Positions 12,341-24,600 of a DNA stretch of 64,000 nt are shown one piece after another. Numbering within the stretch: position 1 is the first letter of the stretch; each line of letters begins with the position of its first letter. The position numbers were made by a program, and so were the translations under genes. Location of the stretch: NCBI RefSeq assembly GCF_018294505.1, contig NC_057803.1, positions 691,623,077 to 691,687,076 of the forward strand. The letters are read 5' to 3'. Source of the stretch: Triticum aestivum (taxonomy: Eukaryota; Streptophyta; Magnoliopsida; Poales; Poaceae). The notes beneath the pieces were generated by a model that ran no database searches, was not told the origin of the DNA, and saw only the letters and a list, made by a program, of their open reading frames with translations.

Positions 12341-13614
12341 TGTAAGTGCATCTAGTGCCACCCCTAGTTTGGTTTTGGAGTATTGACGACAAACGTGGTT
12401 GAGGGACTAATGTGTTTGTGAGAATTGCAGGATAACACAGGTAGTAGTCCCTCCTTGATTCGGTTTACCTACCGAAGATGACCCCTAAAAATGTATGAAG
12501 ACATTGAAGATAATGGTGGTACGTGAAGATATTCACATTGAAGACAATGACAGAAGAAGACATTGAGTGAAGACTATGAAGCACGAAGACTTAGTAGTTT
12601 CGTTGTTTCTTTTCTTCTTTGTTGAGTCATAGGAACCACCACACTGTTAAGTGGGGTCCAAGTGAACAAAGTCAGAGTGACTGAAGTGATGCTCAACCAA
12701 AATCCTATGTCTTCGAGCGAAGACAATGAGAGCAAATCTTATCCAGAGTCGGATAAGTCAGCTTTACTTATAGCCCAAGTCAAGCTGTCGTGTGTGTTTG
12801 AAATCTGACCGTTGTGACACGTGTCAGTTCCTTAGTGACCCAGGGTCATTTCGGACAAATCAGGTCGAGTTGCCTAGTGGCTATAAATAGCCCACCCCCT
12901 ACACCATAAATTGGCGGCTGCTCAGAGTTAGTGCACGACTTTTGTCGTTGAGAGCAACCCACCTCTGAAGAGTTTGAGAGAGAAATCCTTGTGAGGACAA
13001 AGCCCAAAACACCCAGAGCCCAAAGAGTGTTTGGCATCACTGAAGTATTTCTGTCCGCGTGATCTGAAGACTTGTTACACTTGAGGACTGTGAATCCTCC
13101 AGCCGGTTAGGCGTCGCGTTCTGAGCATCCAAGAATAATTGTGGATTGCCGGTGAACGAAGTCTGTGAAGGTTTGGAAGTCTACCTTGAAGACTTACCAA
13201 AGTGATTGGGCGAGGACTGTGTGTCCTTAGCTCAAGGGGAATAAGGTGAAGACACGGTCTTCTGAGTTCAATCTCAGCCTCCCTAACCAGACGTACAATT
13301 GTCACAGCAACTAGAACTGGTCGAACAAATCCTTGTCTTCACAACGCGCTGGTTCTATCTCTTACTCTCCTCACTTACAGTTCGTCTTTGTGAAGTCGTT
13401 GTCTGATTGCTGTGCCTGTTTGACTTCACTGTGTGACTACTTGTCCCGACTGGCTTCATACTATCTTCCATCCTGATCCTACTACCTAGCTGCTATTAGT
13501 TATCATGCTTTAGCTTCATACTTGTTTGACTATGGTTTGCCTAGTGTAGTTCATCTTCCGCTGCAAGTTTATAGGTCCTGATTTCGTGTTTGTCTTCGAA
13601 ACTTTCATGTTTTC
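12341..13614 (+). repeat. 3' LTR, runs into a sequence gap
   Basis: It begins TGTAAGTGCATCTAGTGCC directly after the polypurine tract. A TATAAATA box lies near 12881 inside GGCTATAAATAGCCC. The right end falls in the N run 13615-13885, so no target duplication can be read. GAAGAC-type motifs recur across the LTR. Confidence 0.75.
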
Positions 13615-13885
13615 NNNNNNNNNNNNNNNNNNNNNNNNNNNNNNNNNNNNNNNNNNNNNNNNNNNNNNNNNNNNNNNNNNNNNNNNNNNNNNNNNNNNNN
13701 NNNNNNNNNNNNNNNNNNNNNNNNNNNNNNNNNNNNNNNNNNNNNNNNNNNNNNNNNNNNNNNNNNNNNNNNNNNNNNNNNNNNNNNNNNNNNNNNNNNN
13801 NNNNNNNNNNNNNNNNNNNNNNNNNNNNNNNNNNNNNNNNNNNNNNNNNNNNNNNNNNNNNNNNNNNNNNNNNNNNNNNNNNNNN

Positions 13886-15634
13886 TTTCAATTCTAAAAA
13901 GATAGTCTAGCCGCCCCGTAGAAAAATAGGAGTCCGGTCATAGTACTATATCCGGACTTCTATTTTGTGTAGAAGCAAAATCAATTCAGACTACTTCAAT
14001 TGTTGGGATAAAAACTTTCTCTATTCACGGGCAATCAACCTTTTCTCTCCGGATTAAAAACGTACATATGTACATACATAGCATAGAGTGGGGCAAACAA
14101 ATTATCCTACTTTTTATATATAATAAAGTCTGCCTACAATAGGATGCCAAGGGCAATAAATAATGAATGGACTGCTGATACTGAAAATATGTAAAAAATC
14201 TAAGTGCCAATTTTTTAATTCCCACAATTTGTTTTTTCCAAATGAATCATGACATGTTTCCTAATCATAATGGTTGATACAAATTTTAGTTTTTTCATTA
14301 AAAATATCATGAGAAGTACCCAGTAAACGCATACACAATATAAATGCAAAAGAAAATACGCCATCCTTCCCAACATATAAGGCATGTAACCGAACATACA
14401 GTCAATGCTTTCATTTTTTATACTAATATTAAGGCAAAAGTATACAGATTGAACATGGAATAATAAAATTGTATTGACTACAAAATACTTTTATACCATA
14501 TGTCATTTAGTTTTTGATGTATTACAAATGAAAATCGTAAGGTAAAATTGTGGATTGGAAACTAAAAACAATTAGGTGTAATTCTATCATCATAAAGACG
14601 TGTCATCAGGCATATCAATGGAATCCAATTATATCATGTTGACTCAGAGTGGTGACCTCATGAAGATATGATATTAAGCGGCTATTGGGGTCGTTGACCG
14701 AGGAACACAGAGAACAAAGAAAATAGTAGAAATTACATTGGTCCACGGGGGCTAAATAATCCGCTATGGTGACTATATGATGGATCCTAATTTCCACTAT
14801 TAAAAGTTATACGTGTATTAGTACCAAAATCGACTTTAATGGAAGTCACTCTGTAGCAAACTGCATTGCATGAAGTGCATGGAATACCATCATTGCCCTT
14901 TTTTTTTTGCGGGTAGCAATACCATCGTTGCTGATGGCACATATTAACCAACCAATGAACCAACTAATCAACGGGATCTGTTTTACTCAATTATGAGAAT
15001 CAATTATATTAGATGGCCATAAAATAACATCAAAAAATATATTTTCCCGGGAGTAGGAACGCAAAAGATATTACTTATAGGTCATGGTCAAGTTTATTCT
15101 CTAAGTTCTGTTAAATAATCCACATTGATGACACCTTGCGAATTTGTCTATCAAATTATAGATGTAGCCGGAAAATGGTGAGTACAGACTCAATAGAAAT
15201 ATAAGTACAATTTTGGTAAGACCGAGCATATGTAGTAAATCTGTGATAACGAATGCATGACCTACCACATCGCAAATGATGATACATACGAAGCAAGAAA
15301 AATCTAGGTTCAAAAAGGAAATATATATTTATATTTAATTCTTGGTTAAAGTATGTGTGTGTCTATGCCTGATTTGGTGTCATTGCAAACCACTGATAAA
15401 AAGAAAAAAAGGCCAAGAGCAAGAAGAATGTGTGTTGCCTAACTTTATGAAATTAGCTGCCAATATATTAATTATATTTTCATATTCAATGAAAATGGTT
15501 TTCAATTTATCAATTATTAATTCAAAGAACTAAAACTCTAGAATATTCATATGAAAATACAGAAAAAAAACTTTTCATCTAGAGACCCTAGCTAAATCTA
15601 AAATAGCATGTGTGGGTACATGTTTAAATTCCAG
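13886..15634. other. AT-rich sequence without a recognisable gene
   Basis: No ORF here shows a domain. A short palindrome (GTCCGG...CCGGAC) lies at 13932-13957. It may be the body of the Helitron whose 3' end is at 15663; I could not place a matching 5' TC end. Confidence 0.4.
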
Positions 15635-15663
15635 CCGCGCAAATGCGCGGGTCACACAACTAG
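15635..15663 (+). mobile_element. Helitron 3' terminus
   Basis: A hairpin CCGCGC-AAAT-GCGCGG (15635-15650) is followed by 9 nt and then CTAG with T next. Helitrons end in CTRR with a hairpin about 7-12 nt upstream and insert between A and T, which fits. The 5' end is not located. Confidence 0.65.
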
Positions 15664-16311
15664 TTTAACATTATTTCAAATGCTTGATTAACACTTTTAA
15701 ATACTTGTTTACCAAAATTCAAATGGTGATTAATATTTTTTAAATACATGGTCAATTTTTAAACAAACATTGTATATTGTTTGTATATATTTTTTTGTAT
15801 ACATGAAAACCATTTTCTCTATACATATTTAACATTTTTCAAACGCTTGGTTAACACTGGTTTCAAAAGTTTTATGTACATCATTTTTTCTAATATATTT
15901 ATTAGAATATTTGGACCTATAAACAATAGTAAGAAAAGGAAAAATGTAAACAAAAAACCTAAAAAAAGGAAGAAAAAACAAGGACATGGCTCCCACGCAC
16001 CCGGTCCTACCCATCTTGTGTTGGCCGTCAGGCTAGAGTTGCCTTCATCTCGCGTGAAGCGAGACATAGGGGTGCCCGACAAAACTATAGAATTACCTGA
16101 AAAATACTCGGGATGGGCCGGCTTACTTAGTTGCTGTTCTGTTTTGATTATTCTGTTTTTCTTTATTTTCTCCTTTCCACCTTTTCAGATTTTTATTGTT
16201 TCTCCTGTTTTTCACTTTTTATAGCTTTTTAATATACAGTGGATTGCTTTTACTAAACATTAGCATACATTAAACTATTTTCCAAAAAATACAAATTGAA
16301 CATTTTTTAAT
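15664..16311. other. AT-rich flank of the Mutator-like element, left half
   Basis: It holds repeated AACATTTTT / TACATG phrases that continue after the insertion at 17771-17980, so it was one AT-rich transposon remnant before the insertion. A GC-richer patch at 15985-16085 encodes nothing recognisable. Confidence 0.5.
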
Positions 16312-17761
16312 GGGTCTTTTACATCTGTGTTCCTAACTTGAACCCACTACTCAGATTTGCCCTTCTCCCGTTAGTTGCACTTATAAAAATGCCCTTCCGT
16401 GCTGTTTCCGTCCAGTCAAAGCTATTTGACTGGTAACTGGCCGTTTAATTGACATTTTTTCCCCTGCGTGTTTTTTAGTCTAAGAAACAGAACAAATAGG
16501 AAAGAACACTGTAGCAATTGGGCCATGATGCTGTAGCAAGCAGGCTTATTCCAGCCCAGCCAACCCAGCCGAGGTTATCTGCAACCTCGTGCACGGACCC
16601 CCGCACTAGAGAGCATGTGTTCTCCACCATCGCCATTAGCACAGCCAGCGACCAAAACTTACCGCCCCTCCGTGTCTCCGACGTCCGCCACGATGCGCTC
16701 TACCGATCCACTGAAGAACTCGACCAAGGACAGCCCAGGCCAAGCAAATCGACCTCGGCTTCATCGCCTCCGACCGAAGACCGCCGGCGTCGATTCATGA
16801 CCTCTCCCCTCTCCCCTCTCCTAATGAGCACACCTACAGCCCTGCTGCATACCCGCCTTCTCTCCCCTCTCCTTTACCTTTGATTTTTGCGCCATAGAAA
16901 GTCTATCACCGTAGCAGTCCACTGTCGCCGCCGGCGTGCTCTTTCCCGATGATGTTGTCCTGACTCGTCCCAGTGAAGCTCCCTTCCGTTTTCCTGGCGC
17001 ATCCAGGAAGCCAGCGTGCCCGTCCGCGAGCTCGCCGGCAAGACACGACCCTATCCCCGTCGAGCCAGTGGCAGCGCCGCCGGTGGCCTCGTTCGTGCCG
17101 GCGACTCCAGCCACCCTGCGCACTCCAGCTAGCAACCCTGGATGAGGGAGAGGCAACGCTAGCTACCCTGCACCTCAGCGGCCGTCCCCTGGTCCTCCCG
17201 GTGAGCCTCCGTCGTGGATTTTGGTCGCCGGTAACTAATCTCCGATGAGGTATTTCATTAAGCGTTAATTACCCCACTAACAGCCATCCTAAGCTACTGC
17301 CACATGGCCCCACTGGCATAATTAACCACTGTTTTGGATAACAGTAAGCACAGTAGCCCCACTAGCCACTTTGACCACGGCTTAATTAAAACAATATATT
17401 GCAAAAAATATTGGTAAGCAAATGACATGTGGGCCCAACATCTACTTTGAATAGTCATTTTCTTTTTTTCCTTTTTCTACTTTGGACCCACATGTAAGTG
17501 TGTGAGAGAGGGGGTGAGAGAAAGGGTTTTTTGGTTTTATTTTTTAGAGTGGATCCCACCAGTAAGTGACACAAGAAGAAAGGGGTAGAAATGTCAAATA
17601 AACGGCCAGATACCGATCAAACAGGTTTGACTGGATGGAAACGGAACGGAAGGACATTTTTAAGTGCAACTAACGGCAGAGGGGCAAATTTGAGCACATT
17701 TCGAAATTAGGGGTAAATCTGAGTAGGTGATTCGAGTTAGGGACAGAAATGCAAATGGCCC
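16312..17761. mobile_element. Mutator-like element with long inverted ends and 9-bp target duplication
   Basis: The ends begin GGG and form diverged inverted repeats of about 165-185 bp. Shared landmarks are CTACTCAGATTT, CGTTAGTTGCACTTA, CCAGTCAAA and CTGGCCGTTTA. The flanking 9 bp TTTTTTAAT is present at 16303-16311 and again at 17762-17770. Long inverted repeats with a 9-bp duplication are the hallmark of Mutator-like elements. No transposase is seen, so it is non-autonomous. The middle (16520-17250) is strongly GC-rich compared with its surroundings. Confidence 0.8.
16518..17250 (+). other. GC-rich insert inside the Mutator-like element, possible captured gene fragment
   Basis: The base composition shifts sharply from AT-rich ends to GC-rich here. 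ORFs are open on both strands (16518-16883 plus, 16821-17156 minus), Pro/Ser/Ala rich, and I recognise none. A Pack-MULE that captured genomic exon or 5' UTR sequence would look like this; repeat-derived GC-rich filler would too. Confidence 0.4.
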
Positions 17762-17770
17762 TTTTTTAAT

Positions 17771-17979
17771 ATACGATTAACATTTTTGTTGTATATGTTT
17801 TTAATACACGATCAACTTTTTAATTTTAGGAGGAACATTTTTCTAAGAGACGCTGAACATTGTTTCAATATATCATGAACTTTTTTTAATAACAGAACTT
17901 TTTTGTAAAACACATATTGAACAATTTTCCAAAATATAATTTTCTCTTTTTCATAGGTATTAAAAATATATAATTTTCT
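17771..17979. other. AT-rich flank, right half
   Basis: It continues the sequence interrupted at 16311 and runs up to the RNase H-like remnant. No gene is seen. Confidence 0.5.
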
Positions 17980-18390
17980 ATTTTTGAAGCTTGGGAAGCT
18001 ATCAGGCAATACACACATGGTGATATTATTTGTGTCATAGCACGTAATGTTGATCTTGAAGCCGCACTACAAGTTGAAGCTGAGGAGCTCCATGGTGCCA
18101 TCATGCTTGCTGATCAAATGGGCATTGTACGAAATACTTTTACACAGAAGCCATGACGCTGAAGCATGCAATCCTTTGTGCTAACATGGATTATATACCC
18201 TTGTGATTAATTTTTGACCCGAATAGTTATATTGTAGCACAAACGTCCTTTTATCCTCGTGATTGTAATGAACCCGTTTATTATCTTCGTGTCTTTGGGT
18301 TGGTGTGCCATTATGGACGTCATGCTACTAGATTGGGTAATCCGTTTGTTGACCAATGATTTATCGTGTCTTAGTGAGTCTATAAAAATT
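17980..18390 (+). pseudogene. RNase H-like remnant (LINE or domesticated type)
   Basis: One frame reads ALQVEAEELHGAIMLADQMG, which resembles the EAE...A...A segment of plant RNase H-like (RVT_3) domains. After a frame change, the later stretch PRDCNEPVYYLRVFGL resembles the P-R-x-C-N-x-x-A-x-x-L-A-x-x-G tail of the same domain. It needs at least one frameshift and has stop codons. A related but more N-terminal fragment lies at 19990-20493, so the locus may have held two copies. Confidence 0.45.
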
Positions 18391-18499
18391 GTGTCTTAAT
18401 GGAATATAGGTAAAAAGGTAAGCATTTTTCATTGTATTCCTTGTTACTTGTTACAATAAGAGTGTAGAATGTTTGGTCTCGTTTTCCAACTGAATCAAG

Positions 18500-19380
18500 A
18501 TATGCTTGGAAGGCATGCAAATGACAAGAATGTATGACATGGCAAATATAAGGTTTTACCGCACATAAATGTGAATATATCAAATGAAAGCTGACAAGGA
18601 AGTGTAACCCCCATGTGCTAAAACAGGAGTAGCGCATGCAAGCAATGCAATGTGGTGGACCAATGAGCCACCACCTTCACTTCACCAATTTCTAACCGAT
18701 AAATATCTGTCTCTCCTCACCTCTTAGTTCCAAAATCGTCTAGCAGCTGTGAACAGAGATTGTCCATATATCCAGAGAGTAAAATGTGTGTGTTGTATCT
18801 ACATGAGTTGCGCAGGCTTGCGAGGCATCTGGTATTATTGTGCAGACTTGAGAGTAAAATGTGTGTGTTGTATCTACACTTGTGCTAGCAGATCCGCCTG
18901 CTTTGGTGACGTATGTATGCTCGGGGATCCGCCTGCTTTGGTGATGACAGGGATGACATTCATTGATTTCCTGGATCGCTTTTATGTAATCGGACCCTGG
19001 ACCTTTTCGGGGGCGGGTTTTACCTTCAGCGGGTAGTATCCTAGTTTTTATTATCCTGACACCCACTGACATGAACTTCACATACCCAATGAACATGTAT
19101 GCATGAGTAGTGATGACAACCAACCATCCACCAGACGCATTGGGAACTAATTAAGGAGGGGCCCACATAGGAGACAATGCTTTCTGGACCCATCCACACA
19201 TCCGGGGATAGGTTGGATAAGCCATCTCAAGTCATTCTAGTTTCCTCTAGTGAAGGAGGAATCAAGGAGCGCTTGGAAACTATCCGACCACCTAGAGATC
19301 ACATGACAACCACATGCCACTGAGCTGCATGGGATTACGTAGTGGTGTAGCCACATCCTAGCAAACCCGATCTGCTGCCG
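18500..19380 (+). repeat. Copy 1 of the degenerate duplicated unit
   Basis: 18500-18840 aligns by eye with 56030-56310 (copy 4) and, in part, 42220-42370 (copy 2). Shared items in order are GGAAGGCATGC, a CACATAA(A/G)TGTGAA block, CCACCTTCA..TCACC, (A)CCGATAAATATC, a CTCT(C)..GTGCCTCT-type pyrimidine block, TGTTGTATCTA and GGCTTG. 19075-19370 aligns with 63220-63542: ATGAGTAGTG(A/G)TGACAACCAA, ATGCTTTCTGGACC, GGGATAGGTT, CACCTAGAGATCACA and TACGTAGTGGTGTAGCCA. No continuous reading frame is conserved between copies. A 54-bp direct repeat containing GTAAAATGTGTGTGTTGTATC occurs at 18777 and 18853. Confidence 0.6.
18704..18711 (+). promoter_or_regulatory. TATA-like box shared by the duplicated units
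   Basis: GATAAATA in CCGATAAATATC, followed about 20-30 bp later by a pyrimidine-rich stretch, as in plant promoters. The same block is at about 42260 and 56195. Its retention while the rest diverges suggests an old promoter. Confidence 0.4.
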
Positions 19381-19989
19381 GACATTGATGACAATCAACT
19401 GAAGATATTGAATGGCCCAAAGATTTAGTTTACATTTACATGGAAAGAAACTACTCTATGTGATGGCAATATGGAGCTTGCACACGCTCAGCCAACAAAC
19501 TGGCTCCGACACTAGGATTAGGATGTATCGGGAATTATGCCCATGCTTGAAACTTGCTGCAGTCAGTAATTTGAGGCACTCAGGATGCATTTAGCCATTT
19601 CACAACATCAGTGAGTTAGAGTGGTATGACATCACGTAACATATTCTCTTGGGTAGTACTTCCAGTTGGTGCTGGCATGCGCAGTCTGATGTGGAAAGCC
19701 ACGATGCCATCTTAGCACCAGAAAATTCCTGTTTGTCTGCTCATAGTCCTTGATCGGCCTCTGGTTGAATAAACTATTGTTGCTACGTGTAGAGCTAGCT
19801 ATACTTAATTAGATGTCGGTTTGGTTCGGAGCAAAAACATTGTTTGGCTTTGTTGTCAGCAAATATTTGACACTTGATGGATGGTTGGCCAAGTCAATAT
19901 AAAATTATCTTTGCTAAAAAAAATACAAAATAATCTTGATAAATCAAACGACTAGTGAAGCTTAGGTATCATTGCGAACCAATATTTTC
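19381..19989. other. No recognisable gene
   Basis: The frame around 19505-19640 has leucine-rich spacing but carries a stop and no clear repeat register. The 3' part is AT-rich with an AATAAA-like motif near 19769. Confidence 0.4.
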
Positions 19990-20493
19990 TTTTCAAAACT
20001 TGTTATTTACTATTTGCAGTCGGGCCTCACGAAGAGCTAACTTTAGCGCCAAGGTTTTCTGTTCGTGGGGTTTGGGAGATCCCTGTTGAAGACCAGTTCA
20101 TCAATACAGGTCCAGATTGGTTCCTATCTTTGCTAGCAAAATTCAAAGGTCAAATGGTGGTTCAACTCACGTTTCTTTTTTGGAGGGCTTCGCATATTCG
20201 AAATGATGGCATTTTAGCTGAAGCGGGTGTGCCATTCTGTCTCCTTTCTTCCATCCTATTTGGAGACCCTTCACGCTGCCCCTGTTCCTGTTTTGAAAGC
20301 TGGAAACGAAGGTAAATAGAAAGTTCAACCAGAGGTTATTCCTGGTGCTATTTCGTTCACCGAAAGAAATCCATCCAGCTGGACTCCGCTCCAGGAGAAT
20401 TGCATTGAGTTAAATGTTGATGCGAGTGTTGATCCTGCTACAGTACTATGGGTGTTCTTGGCCTGGGTGCTGTTGCACTAAATTCGATGGCTC
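19990..20493 (+). pseudogene. LINE-type RT zinc-binding / RNase H fragment, 5' part
   Basis: After an acceptor-like TTTGCAG the frame reads FSVRGVWEIP, then DWFLSLLAKFKGQ and LTFLFWRASHIRND. This matches the pattern of plant LINE C-terminal regions, in which an (L)FWRxWxxRND motif links the zinc-binding region to RNase H. Further on (about 20405) CIELNVDASVDPAT gives the N-x-D-A-S start of RNase H. The domain is interrupted at 20493 by the Copia-type insertion; the coding sense resumes at 34509. At least one frameshift lies near 20440-20450. Confidence 0.55.
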
Positions 20494-20546
20494 TGTTGGA
20501 ATAAGCCACGACATATGGTGCAGTCGGGCTCGTAGGGCGCGTCAGG

Positions 20547-21071
20547 TGTCGTGGTTCTAAGCCTGACAGTAGAATAGGGGGTAGGTGTGGAGAGGCAAGA
20601 TCCTAGCTATGGAGTAGTTGTATACGCAAGGGAGTTACGAGTTCAGGCCCTTCTCGGAGGAAGTAACAGCCCTACGTCTCGGAGCCCGAAGGCGGTCGAC
20701 TTGATTATATGCGTATGAGTTACAGAGGTGCGAACCCCTCTGCCCGTGGAGGCGGTGGCTTATATAGAGTGCGCCAGGACCCCAGCCAGCCCACGTAACG
20801 GAGGGTTCAATGTATATAAAGGCCTGGCGTTACTGGTAACACCTGACATAAAGTGCTATCATGGCCATAAAGACTACTTAATAACAGACCGTTTGGGTGC
20901 AGAGTGACCATAGGTTTCCTGGTGGTCGAGTGAGTCTTCATGGTCGAGTGTCTTCGAGTCCGTCGAGTGGAATCCTCCAGGTCGACTGAAAGCTAGTTTC
21001 TTCTAGAGATGTCCTTGGGGAGGGTACCTTGGACAGGTCCATGACCCTACCCTAGGTACATGGCTTCATCA
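20547..21071 (-). repeat. 3' LTR of the Tat element (left copy)
   Basis: 525 bp, TGTCGTGGTTC to GGCTTCATCA on the plus strand. Adjacent to it at 21072-21085 is the purine tract on the minus strand (plus strand ATTAGCCCCCGAAT). Confidence 0.9.
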
Positions 21072-21622
21072 TTAGCCCCCGAATGGATCGAGGTTTGAGT
21101 GAGGAAGGAGTTGAGAATTCTTCCCACCTGCTTTTTGTGCTGCAAGAGTGTCTTACTCTGGACCAACGACTTTTTAGTGATGGTGTCAACTTCTCTTTCA
21201 GTCGCCTTGATCCATTCTTTGCGTCTGCCGAGTGAACTTTATGAACTTGGGAATTTCCGAGCGACGGATCGAAGGAGATCTGTTGTCTGACAAGTTGCTC
21301 TGCTATTTGCGGATTTGACGGGATCCGAATTTTGGGAAGCGCGCGAAGCGGAGGGGACCGTGGTACTCGGATGGGATAAGGCAAAGACGCCTCGATCTCT
21401 GCGCCATCTTTTTTGCCACGTATCGTGTGCGCGCCTGTTGCGGGATTTGACAGGATCGTCCGGGCCTACCAGTCAGCCACTCGGAAAAGACTTCATATAA
21501 GGCGCCGGACGGGGGTGTTTCAAACAGTGCGCCCTCATTCCCCTCTCCTTCTTCCCCGAACTCGCCCGTTGCGCTTGCTCCCACCTCCGCCCTACTGTTC
21601 CTCGCGCGCCTCGCCGGCGACG

Positions 21623-24600
21623 ATGGTGAAGGAAAAGACGGCGGCTTTGGAGCGGGCGAAGAAGGCGACGGCGAAGGCGAAGGGGAGAGCGACCAGTCGA
21701 GGCGGATCCTCGTCGTTGTCCGGCCTGCCGCAAAGCTGGATCCAGGGAGACTGGATCCGCTCGACTATCTCCCAGAAGGACCTCGACGACCTGGCCAACG
21801 AAGGACTGATCCCCCATGGGTCAGCAAGGCTTTCGGGGACGGAGTTGCATCCGCAGCCTCAGGAGGGTGAGTGCATCCTCTTAGCCACCCACGTAGATCG
21901 CGGTTTTTCTCTGCCGCCGAATCTTTTCTTTCAGGGGTTTCTGAACTTCTTCGGGGCACAACTTCATCACTTCACACCCAACTCCATTGCCTATCTCGCC
22001 GCTTTCGTGTCTTTGTGCGAAAACTTCTTGGGTTGTCGGCCGCACTGGGGCCTTTTCAAACACATTTTCACATGTAGCTCTCAGACGGTGAAAAAGGCTA
22101 GCCCGAATGACGAGAAAACCCAAGTAATCTAGATGTGTGGGGGTCTTGGGGTTCAGATGAGGAGTAAGAGTGCCTTTCCAGTCATGACCCTTCCCGAGTC
22201 AGTTCGAGGGTGGCAGTTGACCTGGTTCTACTGCCAAGACCAGTCGACGCCAGGGCAGTCGACTGGCCTTGCCCCGTTCTCCATGGACTGAGTGAACAAG
22301 GCATCTTCTCTGAAGGTGCTTCCGGAGTAGAAGGCTCAGGTTAGGATGTTGGTGGAGCGCGTAGTCCAGCTCATTCGCGACGGAGTGATGGGCATGGATC
22401 TTCTAGAGGTTTTCCTTTGACGGCGCATTCAACCACTTCAATATCGGGGCCATCCGATGTGGTTCTACTCTGGTACTGAAGACACCACTCGGGTCCACCC
22501 GGAGGAGGTCGACGATGCCACTCTGGAGAGGTGGATGACTGCCATCACAGGGAACAAAGATAATCCCCGTGGACCCAGGAGGATCCCGCCACTCGACCAG
22601 TCCTACGAACCAGACAAGGTCTGACCACATTTCTCTGACTGTGACTCTATTTTCTTCGTTCCACTTTGCTGCAATTCGGTCGACTGACTTTTGTCATGTT
22701 TGTTGTCTTCCAGATCACTACCGAGATGTACTCGATGCCCAACGGGGCGCAAGAACGGACCGAAGAAGAAGAAGGAAGTGGAGGTGAAAGTCAGGAGGAG
22801 TGGGAGTCGGACGACGACGAGGGTGAAGAAGATGCTGGCTCTGATGAGGAAGAGGAGGAGGAAGTCGAGCCTTCTCGTACTGAAAGACGGTCCAAGCTCG
22901 CCCATGATCCTACAGTCGAGCGTGCCAAGGGAGCCGTGCCTGCTGGGCAGTCGACCAAACGCCCTCAGACGACTTCTCCGGCGCCGACTGAGAAAGCGTT
23001 GAAGCAACCCCGAGCGGCACCGTCAAAACCGGCGAAGGCCCTACCAAAGATGAGGATGGAGATTCCGACTGTTTCTGGGTAATGGCATAACTCATGTTTT
23101 CTCTTTTAACATGGATATATTCTTGGTCGACCTGATCACTGACCGACTGATTTCTGAGATCGCAGTGCTGCTACTTCTGAGACCTCGGCCAGGCATGAAG
23201 ATCAAGAAATGGAGGATGCTGCCACTTCCAATCGTGGTATGATCTGTGCAGTTTCACTTCAGTCGATCGGATCTTCATTTTTAACTTTGAACCTTTTCTG
23301 TAGCTCCACCTAGCATTATCATTGATCTCCTTGACGATGACGATGAGGAGCCGCTGAGGCAAAGGAGGAATAGGAAAGCGTCTGCTGGCAAGACTGCTCA
23401 GGTTGCGTCAGCACCTGAGACATTGGTTCCGGAGGGAGGCAACATTGCTCGGGCTACCGTGTCTTTTGCGGAGCCGTTGACGAGTGCCCGCCTTCCGTCG
23501 TCAAGTGCTGATCCACCATCCCTCTTCTCCACGCACCACGTCCCAGAGGACCAAGCAGGTGCTTCCAAGGAAGCCATACGCCAGGCGGGGGTCATGATGG
23601 AGCAGGTGAAGGCGATCCGAGATGCGAGTCAAGCAGCTTATGATGCAAGTTTAGCTCTTCAGAGCAATGTCCAGGTTAGTTGACCACCGCCTGTTCTATT
23701 AGGATATGATACCTGACAATTTTTCTTTCTAAAAATCTTAGTATTTGTCATACACCCACTGGGTGTGTCGATTGAAATGTCTGGATTAGTGGGGGCACAC
23801 TGAGTGCACCCACTGGGTGTAGTCCCCGAGACTACGGTGGACTGCTGGCAGTCGACTGTAGTCCTTATGTCTTGAACTTTTTTCTCTTTTACTTTCTTCA
23901 CTCGATCTCGTCGAATGGAATCATGGAACCAGTGGGGGCATGCTGAGTGCACCCACTGGGTGTAGTCCCCGAGACCGTGGTCCACTACTGGTAGTCGGCT
24001 ATGGTCTGAAGAATACTTCACTTTTTTTGAAGTTGTGTCTAACTGTTGGTAGTTAGCCTTTCTGTCTCTTTTGGTCGACTGATCGGCCTGAACTGATAGA
24101 ACTAGTGGGGGCATGCTGAGTGCACCCACTGGGTGTAGTCCCCGAGACTACAGTTGAATGCTTTGATTCGGCTGTAGTCTTAGAAATACTACGGTTTTTC
24201 TCTCGGCCACTCGGAAGTGACCTATTTTTGACGTATGTCGATTGATCTTTCGCAGAAACCTTGCGAGCTCGCGGCTCGTTACACTGAGTTGGAGAACAAG
24301 CATATCCAGCTCGAACTTGATCTGAAGCTTGTCCAAGAGAACTTCACGAAGGCGAAGGACGAGGCAAAAGGTATGTTTGGTGAGAACCTTGACGACTGTC
24401 TTTAATTTTTGTCCGTCCCCGAGTCTGATCTCACTGTCATTTTGCAGATAAACTGAAGGATGCTCTGAAGAAGGACCTCGACCTCGCCGAGGCACAGAAA
24501 GCGTCTTCGGACAAGACGAAACTCGCAGAAGAAAAGCTAGCTTAAATCAAGAAACTTGAAGAGGAGAATACCAATCTGAAAGCTGCTCTCGACACGGCGA

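Larger units (their letters stand above)
6739..13614 (+). mobile_element. Second LTR element with gag-like pseudogene and 3' LTR; 5' LTR absent
   Basis: The parts in order are a promoter-like leader (6739-7640), a long degenerate ORF (7657-11815), about 500 bp of non-coding DNA, a polypurine tract and a 3' LTR that enters the sequence gap. No copy of the LTR opening TGTAAGTGCATCTAGTGCC is found in 6700-7400, so the 5' end is missing or replaced. No protease, reverse transcriptase or integrase is present, so the element was non-autonomous. Confidence 0.7.

Noticed and set aside
13615..13885. Possible right end of the second element's 3' LTR
   Set aside because: Falls in Ns; no target duplication can be read, so no border was called.
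19412..19640. Possible leucine-rich repeats of a resistance gene
   Set aside because: Leucine spacing is irregular and a stop interrupts it; no NB-ARC motif anywhere nearby.
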